Positions 37,653-49,900 of a DNA stretch of 64,000 bases are shown in pieces. The position numbers and the translations under genes are program-made. This stretch comes from Strobilurus pachycystidiatus. Taxonomy: Eukaryota > Basidiomycota > Agaricomycetes > Agaricales > Physalacriaceae. The stretch spans positions 434,001 to 498,000 of the forward strand of contig JAHLMK010000002.1 of assembly GCA_019915135.1 (NCBI GenBank), in the 5' to 3' direction. Position 1 is the first letter of the stretch. Every line of letters begins with the position of its first letter. The notes beneath the pieces were generated by a model. That model was given only the letters and a program-made list of their open reading frames with translations, searched no databases and was not told where the DNA came from.

Positions 37653-40600
37653 TCAATCATCCTCCTCGACATCACCGAACTCGAACATCCCTGCACGATC
37701 ACGCTTAGCCTCCAGGATAGAGCTGCGGAGCTTCTTGATGAGCTCGGGATACGACTGGAGGTATCGGCAGCCCTTCTTGTCGATGACGGCCACACCATCC
37801 CGCAGAAGGTCAGCGTTGATACACGAGAGAGGATCCGAAGCAGACGCAGGGTCCGTGGGGTCTATCAACCTGAGGTGAAGAAGGGGTCCTTCTCTGTGGT
37901 CAACGTTGGCAATCAGCTTGCGGCCTTCGCAGAGATTTGTGAAGCGCTCGACCGCCTCCGCGTGGTATTCGCTTTCAGAACCGACAAGCTTGATGAAGCT
38001 GGAGAAGCAAGTGTCAGACAAGCAGTCAAATGAACTCAATTTTCTTACCTTAGCCGTGCGTCGTGTGCTTGCCCAGGCAGCGAACGGAAGCGAGAATCCA
38101 ATGGGCGGATGTTGGTGAAGGATACTGTATCCTGGTTGCCGTAGTCGATAAATGTAACCTCGGCCTCGCGTTTGAGAGGTGAAGCGCGGCGGACTTTGGC
38201 GCGGTACCATGAACCATCAGAGAATTTCGCGGAAACTAAGTCTCCTCCTTTGGGAATGAAGCCAGCTGGAGAAGCAGGAGCACTCTTGTGGTACAGTGAG
38301 AAGTCCCTCATGAGCTTCTCTAGCGATGCGATGCCTTTTACACGCTAGTCAGTATGACGTAGGACTATGGAGATCTGAAAGCTACTTACCTTCGGTGTTT
38401 AATATCTGGACGGAGAATGTGAAGTCGTTCTTTGCACGGATATCGCTGACAATGACATCCAGATACTCAGACTTGAGGGCTCCATTTGCGTCCTCCTGGA
38501 CAACAGGCTCCGCTTCGGCAGCTTCGTCAAAGTCTTTCCAAATCTGGTCATGGTCAGAACGAGTTGTGAAAAGTGGCTATGTAAGATCTTACGTTCCGGT
38601 GGGCTGCCTTTGCCTCAGCCTCAGCATCGTATAAATGGCGAGCCCATGATAGACCGTCGGCAGAGAATGAGTGTACAGTCGCAAGACCTTCTCGAACCAA
38701 GGCAACGGCAGCATTCTCGGTTTTGTTGAGATATAACGAGCCGATGAAACCACCGGACTTGTCTAGTGATTCCACTTCAAACTCGGCGTCTCGCTGCATG
38801 TACTTTCTCGTGGCATACTCATACGCTTCAACACCATACGGCTCGCTCTTTTCCGAGGCATTCCTGGCAGTACGGGGAGCACGTATGCCTACGTGACTAT
38901 TGAGATCATGTCGTCCCGCGTATACATTGTACTCACCTCCAAGTACCAATGTCAAGGTCTGATTGTCTTTAGGCAGGAAGATCCTACGCAAAGTCAGTTG
39001 ACGTATACCCAGGAGGAGTATCGGAAGTACTTGAAGCGAGATCCAGCAGCAACGTAGTCGACGACTGCAGGTATACGACCCAGTCTCTTGAAGCCGTTGA
39101 GATACTGGTTGGCGCGATTTGCGGACTACCGGATAATTTAGCAAACGAAGCGTGGGGGCATGCGACACATCCACATACCTCCGAGATATTGAGAGGTTGT
39201 TTAGGCGCCGGAATGTCCTTGCCAGAGTAAATACCCCGTGTCTCGGTAATAGCTCTGTGATGTATTGTCAAGAGGACGCCAAAACGAGTAAGGCCTTCAG
39301 AACGCACATTTGTTCAGCGGCCATCAGCTTGTCATAATCTGAGGACCGATCCTCGTCATCACGCTTGTGGCGCACGACACTGGCAAGACCCTTCTCGACC
39401 AATTGTTCCGCAATGTTCCTGGGGGGAAAATGAGATTGGAGAGGTGGAAAATATCGGACATGCACATACACATTCTGATTACCGTAACGAATTGTGGCAC
39501 ACTCACGCTCATCGTATTCACCCTCGCGCGGCCGGACAAAGTCGATGGTGACGCGAACGACTTTACCGATGAGCCTCTTTCGTAAGAATTCCCTGGCGTC
39601 TTGTGCGTACGAGGCCTGCTTTGAGTCTGCAAGCCTAAATGAAGCGTGAGTGAGGGTAGTTCAAGAGTGTTGAATCTCTCTTACTTGGGTCCTCGGGTAG
39701 AGCTCAGTTGTAGCCGACGCTCCTTGCCAGTCTCCTTCTCAACGACAGAGACTTGATCACCAGACCAGACACGAATGACGGTTCCTTCAAAGGCGCGGCT
39801 TTGTCCATTGACAGTTCCGTTCGACTTCGCAGAGGCGGGGGCAGGAGCCGATGCATATAGACATGCGCGCTTCTCCTTTGCGGCCTTCTCGGCAGCCCTC
39901 AGACGCTCCATGCCACCACTGCTAGCCAGCATTCCGGCGTGCCAATCAACAACGCGAGCGAGACCTGCCGCTACTAGGAACTCTGCGACGTTACCGGCAG
40001 GATGCAGAACTGTATTATATTGTGAGCGCAAGATATAGGCGATCAAGGCGTACACGAACCAATACCAATGAAGTTGCTAGAAGTTGCTGGTGCTGGGGTA
40101 CCATTTGCGCCAGTTTGGAAAGGTGTACCGGTTGAAGTAGGCAGTGATAGTATTTGGACACGTACAGCGCGTTGAAGCAGACGAGATTCAGTGAAGAACT
40201 TGGCCTAACAAGAAAATGCACATTAATTGTAGCCAATGGCTTACATGGGGAATTTATGGTATAACCCACTTCTTCACTCCACTGTTCCGACACTTCTCCG
40301 GGCTTGCTGGCAACCTTAGGGCTACGAACACCCGCCAAAAGGATGTTGACAATTTGATGTTCTCCGTCGGGCATGAGGAGACGAACGCGTAGAGAAGTAC
40401 CTTCGCGAACTTGTTCGACGATGGCTGGGGCAAGGTTAGCTCGAACATTGCGGGTGAGTACCAAGGCACACCATCAATAGATTTTCCCTTCCATTCCGAC
40501 AAGAAGGCTAATGAATCCGCGGGCATGGTGTGGTGTACAGCACGCGCCTACGAACAACACATGAGCGCGTGACACTGTGAGAAGATACATTGGGCGTACT

Positions 40601-41247
40601 TGGGGACCATGAGGGTTCCATAGGCCCTTGCCAGCGGCTTTAGCTTCGTTCTCGAGCTCGCGTTTGCGCGTGTCCTCATCTGTGGAGTCACGCTTGAGTT
40701 CCTTGACTTTTGCCCAGCCGTTCTTGAGTAGTTCCGAGGCGAGGTCGTGCCCGCCTATTTCCGCTGTGCCAAAGTCACGAGGAACTTCGTCGTTGGGTGG
40801 CAGCGAGTGGGTCGACACGAAGTTGATTTCCTTTCCAACAGCTAGCGCACGGAGGAACTCGCGCGACTCAAAGGCCCAAGGCTGGAACGTCGGGACTTGA
40901 GAACACAGCAAGCAGCAATAGCCAGCCGCCACGTACTTCGTCATCCCTGGTGGAGGATCCCATCCGGGGGGCCCCAATATCAGCTAGATGGAGAATTCTA
41001 TAATATGCAATTAGTGGGAGACGACGTGTCATGCTGGGAGACGGACCTCTCTTTGGGAGGCTGGCCTTGCGGTCCAGGACGTCCACGAAGAACGAGCGAG
41101 TCTCCCGATATTACGGCTGGACGACGGTCTGAGATTGGGAATGGATACAGCATTACGAATATAGTCACATTTTACGATCTGTAAGAGTGGTAAGTGCCTC
41201 TAGGGAACAAGCGGAAGGGCGATGAGACTGACCGCTTTCATAGACAT
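37653..41247 (-). CDS. SND1: Tudor-SN protein (staphylococcal nuclease domain-containing protein 1)
   Basis: Multi-domain RNA-binding nuclease family protein of the cytoplasm, linked to RNA decay, splicing and stress granules in other eukaryotes. The start MSMKAIVK splices to SGDSLVLRGRPGPQGQPPK and RILHLADIGAPRMGSSTRD, the first SN-like repeat. Further repeats contain VLTRNVRANLAPAIVEQV, RAFEGTVIRVWSGDQVSVV and NSHVGIRAPRTARNASEKS. Near the C terminus a Tudor domain reads GGDLVSAKFSDGSWYRAKV and EVTFIDYGNQDTVSF. It ends ...AGMFEFGDVEEDD. There are many introns, and not every junction was resolved. Confidence 0.94.
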
Positions 41248-41492
41248 TGTGGCAGAGTTTTGAAGAGTGTGGCGCAAAATCAAGATAGAGTGCACAAGAT
41301 GAGAGAGAAAGGTGAGTATACAATTTCCCGTTGTCCAGTGTTTGTCGCCAAGGCGCTTTGCCTCTTTTGACCTCCGGGATCGGGCCGATCGGTGCCCTTA
41401 TTGGCCCCGCTTGCCACGCTTGCCATCGCGTCGTTCCTCTCCAGCATGGCGCGATTTGACTGCTTCCACCTGCTTATCTTCGCACCACCACT

Positions 41493-42818
41493 ATGCCTTT
41501 TGAAACTATCACGCTCAACGACGGCAACAAAGTACAAACCCTTTCTTTGCTCCGACATGCCCTCTCATCTTTGTGTCCATAGATACCAGCCATTGCCTTT
41601 GGGACTGGCACAAAGCTCTACGGCCATGATGCGACGGAGTATGTCGCACGGGCCCTAGACAATGGCTTCTCCCATATAGACACTGCTCAGAGTCATTATT
41701 ATACCACATGCTGCCTATCACTCCTAGTAGTACTGATCAATTCCCCATAGTATACCGCAACGAAGAAAGCGTCGGACAGGCTTTATTGGAAAGCGGACTA
41801 GACCGCTCTGACTTATACATTACCACCAAGTGGGGTAGTGGAGGCGCCCAGGATGCCTTTGAAGCCAGCTTGTCCAAGGTATCAGCCTGAGGGGTTCGTG
41901 TAATGCTTACTCACCCTCCCCGCACCTATAGCTTGGCCTGAAGAACGTCGACCTCTATTTGATCCATTTCCCCGCCCTCATTGAACAAGACATTGAAAAT
42001 GGATGGAAACAGTTGGAAGCAATCAAGGACAGCGGACTTGCCAAGTCGGTAGGTTGCCTCTCCTCGTCTAGCAGTCGCCTTTGTTCACAGATGCCGCCAG
42101 GTGGGCGTCAGCAACTTCAACGTCGACCAGCTCCAAACCCTCATCAAGACTGCTCGAATCAAGCCAGCTGTAAATCAAGTAATTCATCAATCCTCCCCGG
42201 ATTCTACACCGTTCATCAACTCCGCCGCTCTTAGATTCGCTTGCACCCTTACAACTACGCTGAGCACAAGTCCTTGCTTGCCTACGCCGCTCAGCATGGC
42301 ATCATCATTGAAGCATACAGCAGCTTAACGTACTGATCAAGCTCGGATTTCACGCTCGCGCTAACATTTCGTCTATCAGGCCAATCACACGTAACCCAGG
42401 CGGGCCAGTCGATAAGGCTGTGGCTGCTGCCGCTGCCCGCTTGAACGCGACCCCTGCCCAGGTCATCTTCCAATGGGTTCGCGCCAAAGGAGCGGTCATT
42501 GTGACGTTCGTCTATTCAGTACCTTCGAACATACATACAACTCATGCACGTATACTTATAGAACCACGTCAAATGAGGGCAGACTCAAGGAGTATCAGGC
42601 CGTCGCTGACCTTCGTAAGCCATCAAGAACTAACTTGAATGGTTTCAGACGATTAACGCGTCATTTTAGCTCCCTTGACGCAAGAAGAGGTTCACGCCAT
42701 TGACGAAGCGGGTGCACAAGGTCCTCCTTCGGGAGTCTCGAGCAACCGCATGTTTGTCTTGTTGTTCATTGTGCTCATTCTGGTTGTGATTTATCGCCGC
42801 TTTTCAGGCCGTAAGTAA
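41493..42818 (+). CDS. Aldo-keto reductase with C-terminal membrane anchor
   Basis: NADPH-dependent oxidoreductase of the AKR superfamily. The catalytic tetrad residues are in place: Asp in SHIDTAQ, Tyr in [12 protein letters not shown], Lys in LYITTKWG and His in LYLIHFP. The cofactor region has [18 protein letters not shown] and [13 protein letters not shown]. After the barrel the protein continues [19 protein letters not shown] and [13 protein letters not shown], a single hydrophobic segment with a basic end, giving a predicted tail-anchored membrane protein. Most AKRs are soluble. Seven or so short introns are present. The hairpin cluster lies directly downstream. Confidence 0.92.
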
Positions 42819-42880
42819 GGACTGAGAAGTACATGCATGGATATATTTGTACGAGTAGATTTGGAGTGATAATAAAAGAT

Positions 42881-43058
42881 GTGGGATGTCCCACGGTGAG
42901 CGAGCGCAGCGACGCCGCAAGCGGCGGGCTCATAAATGCTTTGGCATGGGGGCGGCTGCGCCGCGCCCTGCGGGCGCCAAAACGCCCTAACGGGCGGCCG
43001 CGTTTTACAGGCGCGGGACAGAGGCGGCTATGCCGCCCTAAGACGCGCACTAAGCGCG
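42881..43058. repeat. Cluster of seven short GC-rich hairpins
   Basis: Perfect inverted repeats: 42881-42894 (GTGGGA/TCCCAC), 42913-42926 (CGCCGC/GCGGCG), 42952-42964 (GCGGC/GCCGC), 42963-42977 (GCGCCC/GGGCGC), 42983-42996 (CGCCC/GGGCG), 43023-43037 (GGCGGC/GCCGCC) and 43044-43058 (CGCGC/GCGCG). Loops are 2-5 nt. An outer AAAACGC/GCGTTTT pair (42979-42985, 43000-43006) encloses the fifth. A 13-bp inverted repeat links 42900-42912 with 43286-43298. No coding function is apparent. The rest of 42819-43360 has no gene. Confidence 0.85.
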
Positions 43059-43360
43059 CGAAAGATGATCGACAGACAGCAGGCCAGCCTGTTGACCGAA
43101 TTCCGCCGTTGAAAGCTTACCAGACGTGTATTTTGGCTTATTGAATGCAAATTTCAAAGGTAGAGTCGGTAGTATCACAATTGAACGAACTGCTGTCGAA
43201 ATACGTGAAATGGCCAAAATGCTGCGCACAATTTGTACTTGTTTGTCCGACAGTCAAGCCCTCTGCCTCACGGAAAACCGGTTGCTCGCTGCGCTCGCAA
43301 TAAATTCTTGACGGCAACCTGATTGCCACAGCGCCATCAGATGATTTGAGTATGTACATA

Positions 43361-43817
43361 CTACGCCTTTGCCAACTTGTCTGGGGGCACGCGTCTGACC
43401 TCACCTCCGGAGTCGAGCGTCACATCGAAACGGTACTGTGCAAGAAGTCAGATTACCGCCCCCAGTACAATCAAAAAGCCTCACCCCGCCTATGAGATTG
43501 GACTCGTGGACAACCTGGACTGTGCCGATGGAGCCTTGGACAGCTTTGGTGTCCCAAGAATCTGTGTAGTCCTGCAGGAGCTTGACTTTGTCTCTTGGTT
43601 TAAACTAGATAGTGTGGGTGATCAGAGAACAATGAGAGGCTGTTCAGGGTGTGGCGTCAGCTTACCTGCGGTGAGGGCATTGGATCTGACAGGCGATAAG
43701 TTCTGCCTGGTTTATATGTGGCTGCGTTCGGTGGTGGCACCGATGAAGGCTGTTACGACCGCTGAAGGCTGTTGCGGCGGAGATCACGAGCTGTATAGCA
43801 CAGTCCTGGCCCAGCAT
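43361..43817 (-). CDS. Small hypothetical protein, start uncertain
   Basis: Two introns (43471-about 43435 side and 43600-43670 side) join CPHR to RDKVKLLQDYTDSWDTKAVQ, then GTVQVVHESNLIGG to YRFDVTLDSGGEVRRVPPDK, LAKA and a stop at 43361. The conserved-looking part suggests a small beta-barrel of the KOW/SH3 kind, but I do not recognise the family. The frame upstream of CPHR lacks a good start. The ATG at 43817 is only the nearest in frame, and another exon may be missing. Confidence 0.35.
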
Positions 43818-43893
43818 TTCGATGTCCGACGACGCGTACCTTAAAGTTAAACCTGATTCGGCCTGCACGTGTGAAGACTGAACACCAACCACC

Positions 43894-45311
43894 ATGATCG
43901 CCTCAATGGTTGTCCTCCCATTGTTACTCCTGCTCACACTGGCAATCTACAGCTATCGGCGTCTTAGGATAATTCACATGGATAACGGTTGGGAAACCGT
44001 CCAATGGACCTTTCGTTCATGGTGGTGTGGACATCCCGTGTCTAATGTGCTCAGCGATTGGAAGTTTGTTCTGGACGATGAACCTGAGAATTTCCGACGT
44101 ATGATACGTGGGATGGACGCTTGGAAATTTCTGGGAACGTTCTTCAAATCACACGGATACTATGTATATGTCAGAAACGTTAAGGCCACTCTGGATGCTC
44201 CAACGAAGCCTGTCGCTTCTTCATCCCAAGAGTACCCTTTTGCGAGGATTCGAGACATGCCGGAGCACTTCGAATATAGGGTGGGTCTTAGGCTTTTTGA
44301 AGAAGGCAAAGCTAACCAGAAGCTAATCATGTCAGATACCGAGCCTTTGGGCTGCCAGGGATAGCGCTGGACGAGAGGTTATCATAAAGTGTGTCAAGTC
44401 GACTGTCCTGGTGTCAGGAATGTCATAGTTCATCTAGGCTAATCTCGACTGTGTCTTCTCCGACGCCTGAACTGCTGGCATTGCAGCGCCTAAACAGCAC
44501 AGCAGCGCGTTCTGATCCTAGAAACCACACTATTCCCATATTGGACTTCTTGACATGGGATGATCTGGTCTTTGCCGTTATGCCACAGTCCGTGCCCGCT
44601 AGAGCCCACTGTCGATATCTCCTCATTGGTCTTTTTTCAGATGGAGCTTTGCTTTCGCTCATCGTTTCCGCAAGTTAGAGGAGGCGGTTTTTATGTGGGA
44701 ATGCCTTCTAGAGGTGAGATCTTGCGCCGGGTGGTACAAGTCCACTCATTCTCAAAGCCTTTCCTTAGGGCCTCGAGTTTTGCCACGAATTACGCATAGC
44801 CCATGGTGATATACACTCGGGTAACACAGTCACCAATCTCTTATTAGCCAACGACCTGGAACTACAGGATAACGCACTCGGTGAAGACTGTCTCTTTGCT
44901 TACATCGACTTTGGGTTGGCCTCTGTCTTCCCTTACGATACAGTTATACAAGACGCGCCACCTCGCTACAACATTCCGTTCCTTAGATATGCAGGCTTGG
45001 AGCACTGTCACGGAGGCTACAACCCGTTCACAGCAGATATGATATTTCTCGGCGCCACCATGCAGCAACTCATTCGGGTAAGTCGTTGTGTTACTACCTT
45101 GTCCATTTCAATGGCGCTCAACGTGAACTGGAAGATGGTTCCTACGTCCCTGTTTCCTCAGGGTATTCATCTTCTGGACAGAATGATGGGAAAACTTGAC
45201 ATGCCGGTACCTTCCGCGGCTGAAGCTCTTCGTGAACTTCGTGCATTGAAAGAAGTCAGCCAAGAAACGCTACAATTTACTTTTGTCGAGGAAATGTGGA
45301 GCAGCCCTTAG
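43894..45311 (+). CDS. Membrane-anchored protein kinase-like protein
   Basis: The N terminus IASMVVLPLLLLLTLAIYS is a membrane anchor or signal. A kinase-like domain follows, assembled over about six exons. REVIIKCVK holds the likely VAIK-type lysine, LEFCHELRIAHGDIHSGN the catalytic loop (His-Gly-Asp, with Asn), and CLFAYIDFGLAS the metal-binding DFG. The region before the lysine (FEYRIPSLWAARDSAGR) lacks a glycine-rich loop. The C-terminal lobe ends ASAAEALRELRAL-like helices before the stop at 45309-45311. Such proteins are common in agaricomycetes and their substrates are unknown. The exon between 45078 and 45160 may be an intron. Confidence 0.72.
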
Positions 45312-45648
45312 ACGTAACACGCTCTCGCACTAATACCATACTAATTTGAGCCGTACCCTGTCTGCTTACTAGTAGTCTACGTTCATCGCATCCCTCTGAG
45401 CTAACAGAATACATCAAGCCGCCCATCATGAAAGTATGATTGCTTTTGACGAAAATTGCAATTGCAATAAAAGTCCTGGATCCGCGGAATCAAGCAAATC
45501 CGTCTCGTTGTATATCTCGATTCTGGCTGTGGTCTATCTGCGTCTTTTGGGCTGTGTAACTGTACGGAGAGCTTGTGCTTGAGACTTGAGTATCGTGATT
45601 ACGTGCCGGACGTTTCCGATCCATCTTGAGCCAGGACCACCACTGCTG
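45312..45648. other. Intergenic between kinase-like gene and HAD hydrolase
   Basis: About 340 bp with no recognisable gene or repeat. Confidence 0.45.
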
Positions 45649-46642
45649 ATGAGTATTCGCTTGGTGACTTTCGATGTTCTGCACACCCTCATAACTCCTC
45701 GGTATCCTATACATGTCCAGTACGCCATCGCCTTCAAGCCCTTCCTTGGCGAACTCAATCCCGATGCTGTAAAAACCTCCTTCAAGTCTGGTGATTGACA
45801 ACCTGTCTCTGTGCGCTCAGACAAGACTGAACCGTAGCTGAAGCGCTCGGGGCTCTACAGCGTGAAAGACCTGCATACGAAAAGGGCAGTAGAGACTGGT
45901 GGTCAGAAGTCATCTACCGTACTGCTCTGTCTGCGGAAGCTGATCCAAACGGTACGCGTTCATATATTCACTGTATTCGGGGTATATATGCTAAAGGAAT
46001 CGCCCAAGCGCTCAAAACGTCCTTGCCTCAGATTGTTGATAATCTGATGCGTCGCTTCAGCTCAAAAGAAGGCTATCAGGCTTTCGATGATTCCCTCCCT
46101 ACATGTAAGCCCGACAGCCGTCTTCTTCATTCTCTCTTAGCCTAGACATCAGTGAACAAACTGCACGACCTTGGTATCTTGTCCGCTGTTGTTAGCAACT
46201 CAGATTTGCGAACCAGTACGTTTCGCTACCCAGTCCTGGGCACGAATAAACACTCCGACAGGATTAGTCTTGCAAGACCTGGGCTTCCCAGACTATCTAA
46301 ATCCGATACTTCTGAGTGAGGAGGAAGGAATTGAGAAGCCGACCAGTGCTATCTTTGAGCGCGCCGTAGACCGCGTTAACAAGGAAAGCGCCACACAACC
46401 GCCCATCCGAATGAATGAATGTCTACACATTGGCGACGAGCTACTAGAGTATGTCCAGGATGCTACCGGAATCTAGAAGCAAAGCTGACCTGCGCGCTAG
46501 TGATTATGAGGGCGCACTTAATGCCGGAATGCAAGCATTGCACTTAAAGCGTCCTGGAGCCGAAGAAACTCACAGTGATCTTTCAAAGTCGACCGTACGG
46601 ACTATCAGAAGTTTGGATGAGGTTTTTGCACATCTTGAATAA
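45649..46642 (+). CDS. HAD-superfamily hydrolase (HDHD3-like)
   Basis: Haloacid-dehalogenase-like phosphatase. Motif I is IRLVTFDVLHTL (nucleophile Asp, with Leu where the second Asp of DxD often stands), motif II ends in VVSNSD, motif III is the Lys in EEGIEKPTSAIFE, and motif IV is HIGDELLE spliced to SDYEGALNAGMQ. The cap region includes RPAYEKGSRDWWSEVIY. About six exons. The substrate is unknown. The start at 45649 is followed directly by the motif I strand, as usual in this family. Confidence 0.85.
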
Positions 46643-46910
46643 TTGTTTAGTCAAAGCACTTCGGGTCTCGGTAGATGAATACATGTAAGTAGTAACAAGA
46701 CGCACAGTAAAGATGTAAATATTAGAGAATGTGATAACCAATTCGATGATACTAGATGAACGGTGTTGCAAAGCATGAGGACAATCGATATGTGTACAGA
46801 GCAAGGAATGATATAATAGTATGCAGATATGGCATGGAATCTAGAGGCCAAAATGTTAGAAGGACGATACAAAATAGTGCTAGAAACTCACAGATAGTAA
46901 AGGTCTAATG

Positions 46911-49900
46911 TCATGAGAATTCAGGCGCCGGAGAACCCACTTGCAAGTAAGACAGGAGCAGTCCTATCGAGCTGTTTTGCTGGCATTGCAGTTTCAACTC
47001 TGCGAGTGACCACGTCCGTTGTCCATCTTGGTTGTCCTCAGCAGCAACATCCTCTTCAGGGCCTGAGCCATTACTGAGGTCAAGTTCATGGCGGCCGGCT
47101 TGACGGTGGTAAACCTGGCTACGCGACTTCGAGCGAACATGGCTGCCAGCTTTGCGACGACTGTCGCCCCCGCTTTGCACGTCCAATGTTTGTCTAGTCG
47201 GAGTTCCCACATGGATCGGCCCCATCAGTGTCTCCTGCAAAGCTCTGAACGCCATGATGTCCACCGCCCGATGAAATTTGCTGGCCATCGACTTGCGTGA
47301 GGAGGTTGCCTCATCGCACCTGCGCTGGAGTTCGGTGATCCATGTCAGCTTCACGATGGGGTCGCGGACATTGAACATATATCGTCGCTTCAGCCCCTCG
47401 TGATTAACAAAGGCAACTTGGAACGTGTTGCGCATGAAGGCACGTTCCACCGTCAGGCCACTGCTGAGGGCGAGCCCACTATACTTCAAAGCGTTCGGCC
47501 CCGAGCGAATCATGATGTAGGTCTTTTGACCGAGCGATACACCTGTTATACGGAACGAAGCTTCGGCTGACTTCGCGAAGGATAGCACCGGAGGATCAAA
47601 CACCAAGCCTTGGCCGTATAGGTGGATGGAGAAATGGGGGTCGGGTTGGGGGAGTTTGAGGTGCACCGGCTCAGACTGAACCTTGTACGTGAGCTGTTCG
47701 GGTGGGCGTCGCTTGACGGTGATGGTCAAGAGATCGCGTACATCCTCAGGTGCCACAGCCATGCATATGCGCTCCCGAACTATGCCATCGAAGATTTCGC
47801 GCAAAACGTCGTCGGAGACCAGGCGGGACGGATCAATCCGACGGAAAGCTTCCATGAAGTTCCTCATCTGCAGCATGCGTATTGGATCGCTAGGTCCTGG
47901 TAAATGGGCGAGCCCGCCATGAAGATGGTCATTGACTTGTATGATAGCGCGCACGAGACGGATTGCAAGGTCTTTGTCATACGCAACGAGCGACGCGTTA
48001 GCGTCGTACCACCGAGCAGCAAAGGAGTCCAACAGGTACTCCAAATTCGAAGCCGGTTTGGACAGGATGTGGATGGAGAATAGGAACGCGCGGAGCGCTC
48101 GATCTACGCGTAACCCCGCAAACCCAAAGCTGTCGAGATAATTTTTGAGCACGAGCTTGGACGTTCTTCGCGAGAGATAATCTCCAAGCTGCGCTCTGTC
48201 GAGCTCGGTCGTGCGGAAGAGAAGCTGGCCAAGAAGTGTGGGGTCATCCGCAACTTGTAGGGACGAAAATAATGTCGAGATGGCCTGGTCAGGGAGCTTC
48301 TTGAACTGATGGATGAAGGTACGCAATACGGGATTTCGCGGAGGTATACCATAGTTTGTGGACTTGGCAGGACTAGGAGCTTCCGAGCGATCACCACTGA
48401 ATTTGAGATCAGAAAGGTTGACGACACTCTTGACAATCAACGCCTTGTCGTCGACCGGGCCAGACTGGAGACTATCAGGTCCATTCACGGGTTTCGCAAT
48501 GACGAGGATATCGGAGAACAGTATCAGGATACGATCCTTCACTGTGTTGGGATTGACAACCTGCAAGACAGCATGCGAGAACACAAAGCCTCGAGAAGGC
48601 GTCTCAACAGCACTGGCCCACATAGGACTTCGAGGGCCTCGGGCCAGGTTGTCCTCCAACTTCTCAAGGATGAGAGCACCCTTTGTCATTGGTGGTTCGG
48701 TGGAGTAATTGGACGAGGTGGTGGATGACGAGGAAGAGACGGAATGAGCGGGGTACTCGCTAGTAGAAGATGGGTCCGGAGTAGGTGAAAGAGGATCAGG
48801 CGGCGAAGGAGGGGTGGTGAGTGGGGACATCGGAATGAAGCTCGTCTCTGTGGGAGGAAGCACCCTGTTTGCCTTGGGAGTGTGCTCGATGTCTGTTCCA
48901 GTGCGGAAAGATGGAGACGGTGTTGAAGACAGGGGCGGAGTCATGAGAGGCGGGGAAGGTACAACAACAATGGTGCTTTCACGATCGGTCACCGTCTCTG
49001 TGTCTTTCCGTATTCGCAATAGCTCGGTGAGAGACGGCTTCTTGGATGCCGTCTCAGGAGAGTTGGGAGTGGATGTGAACACCTTCTTCGTTGTCTTCAC
49101 CCTCATCCACTTCCTCACGTCGAGGAGTGTCGTCGGCAATTCCGCATCCTTAGTTTCGACTGCTTGAGGAATGTCGATGTAATCAATGGCCGGCGGATGT
49201 GCTCCCGTGTACTTGATACGCATGCCTGTGTCCGACGTCTGGCGACCGAGACGGGCTTCTGGTGGGCGATAACTCGACGGCTGCTCCCCCATGGGTTTGG
49301 CAGACAGTGGGCCTTGGCTATCAGTGCCTTTCAAAAAGGCATTGACCTCGGAAGTAGAAGGTGTCTTCTCCAACTGTTTCGGAGCATTGAAAGGGAAGAG
49401 CTTGGGATCCTGGTAGCGAGAGTAGCCGCCACCAGATTGGGATGGCGACAGAGGAGGTGGCGATAACGCAGGAACAGAAGTAGACGCAGTGGGGGACTGG
49501 GTGACGAAATGCTGTGACTGCTGCTGTTGTAGCATAAAGATCCCTTCGTTCTTGTCAGTCCGTCCACTATGTATGCTGACGCCGCTTTCCCGACTGATAC
49601 TCGAGTCGGTGTGATCACGATGATGCTCTCTTGCGATACTGTTGGTCCTTGAACGTCTTCCAACGCTCGAACCAGAACGCGCAAAGCCCTTGATCTTCTG
49701 CCATGTCCCCGATCGCTTCGCAGATGATTCGGGACGGTCTTCAACGTCCGTAAATTCAGGCCCAAGTGGTGATCGCTCAGACACGGAAAGGCGCAAAGGA
49801 AAAGTCTGTGGTATGGACTCAGTGCTCCCTCGTGTCATCGAGGCTGACTGGGAAAGAGCTGCCAAAGAAGATGGAGAAGGGGGAACATGAGATGGTGTCG

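Noticed and set aside
43284..43300. GCTCGCTGCGCTCGC as a gene or tRNA signal
   Set aside because: It is a self-similar GC motif paired with 42900-42912. No tRNA A or B boxes surround it.
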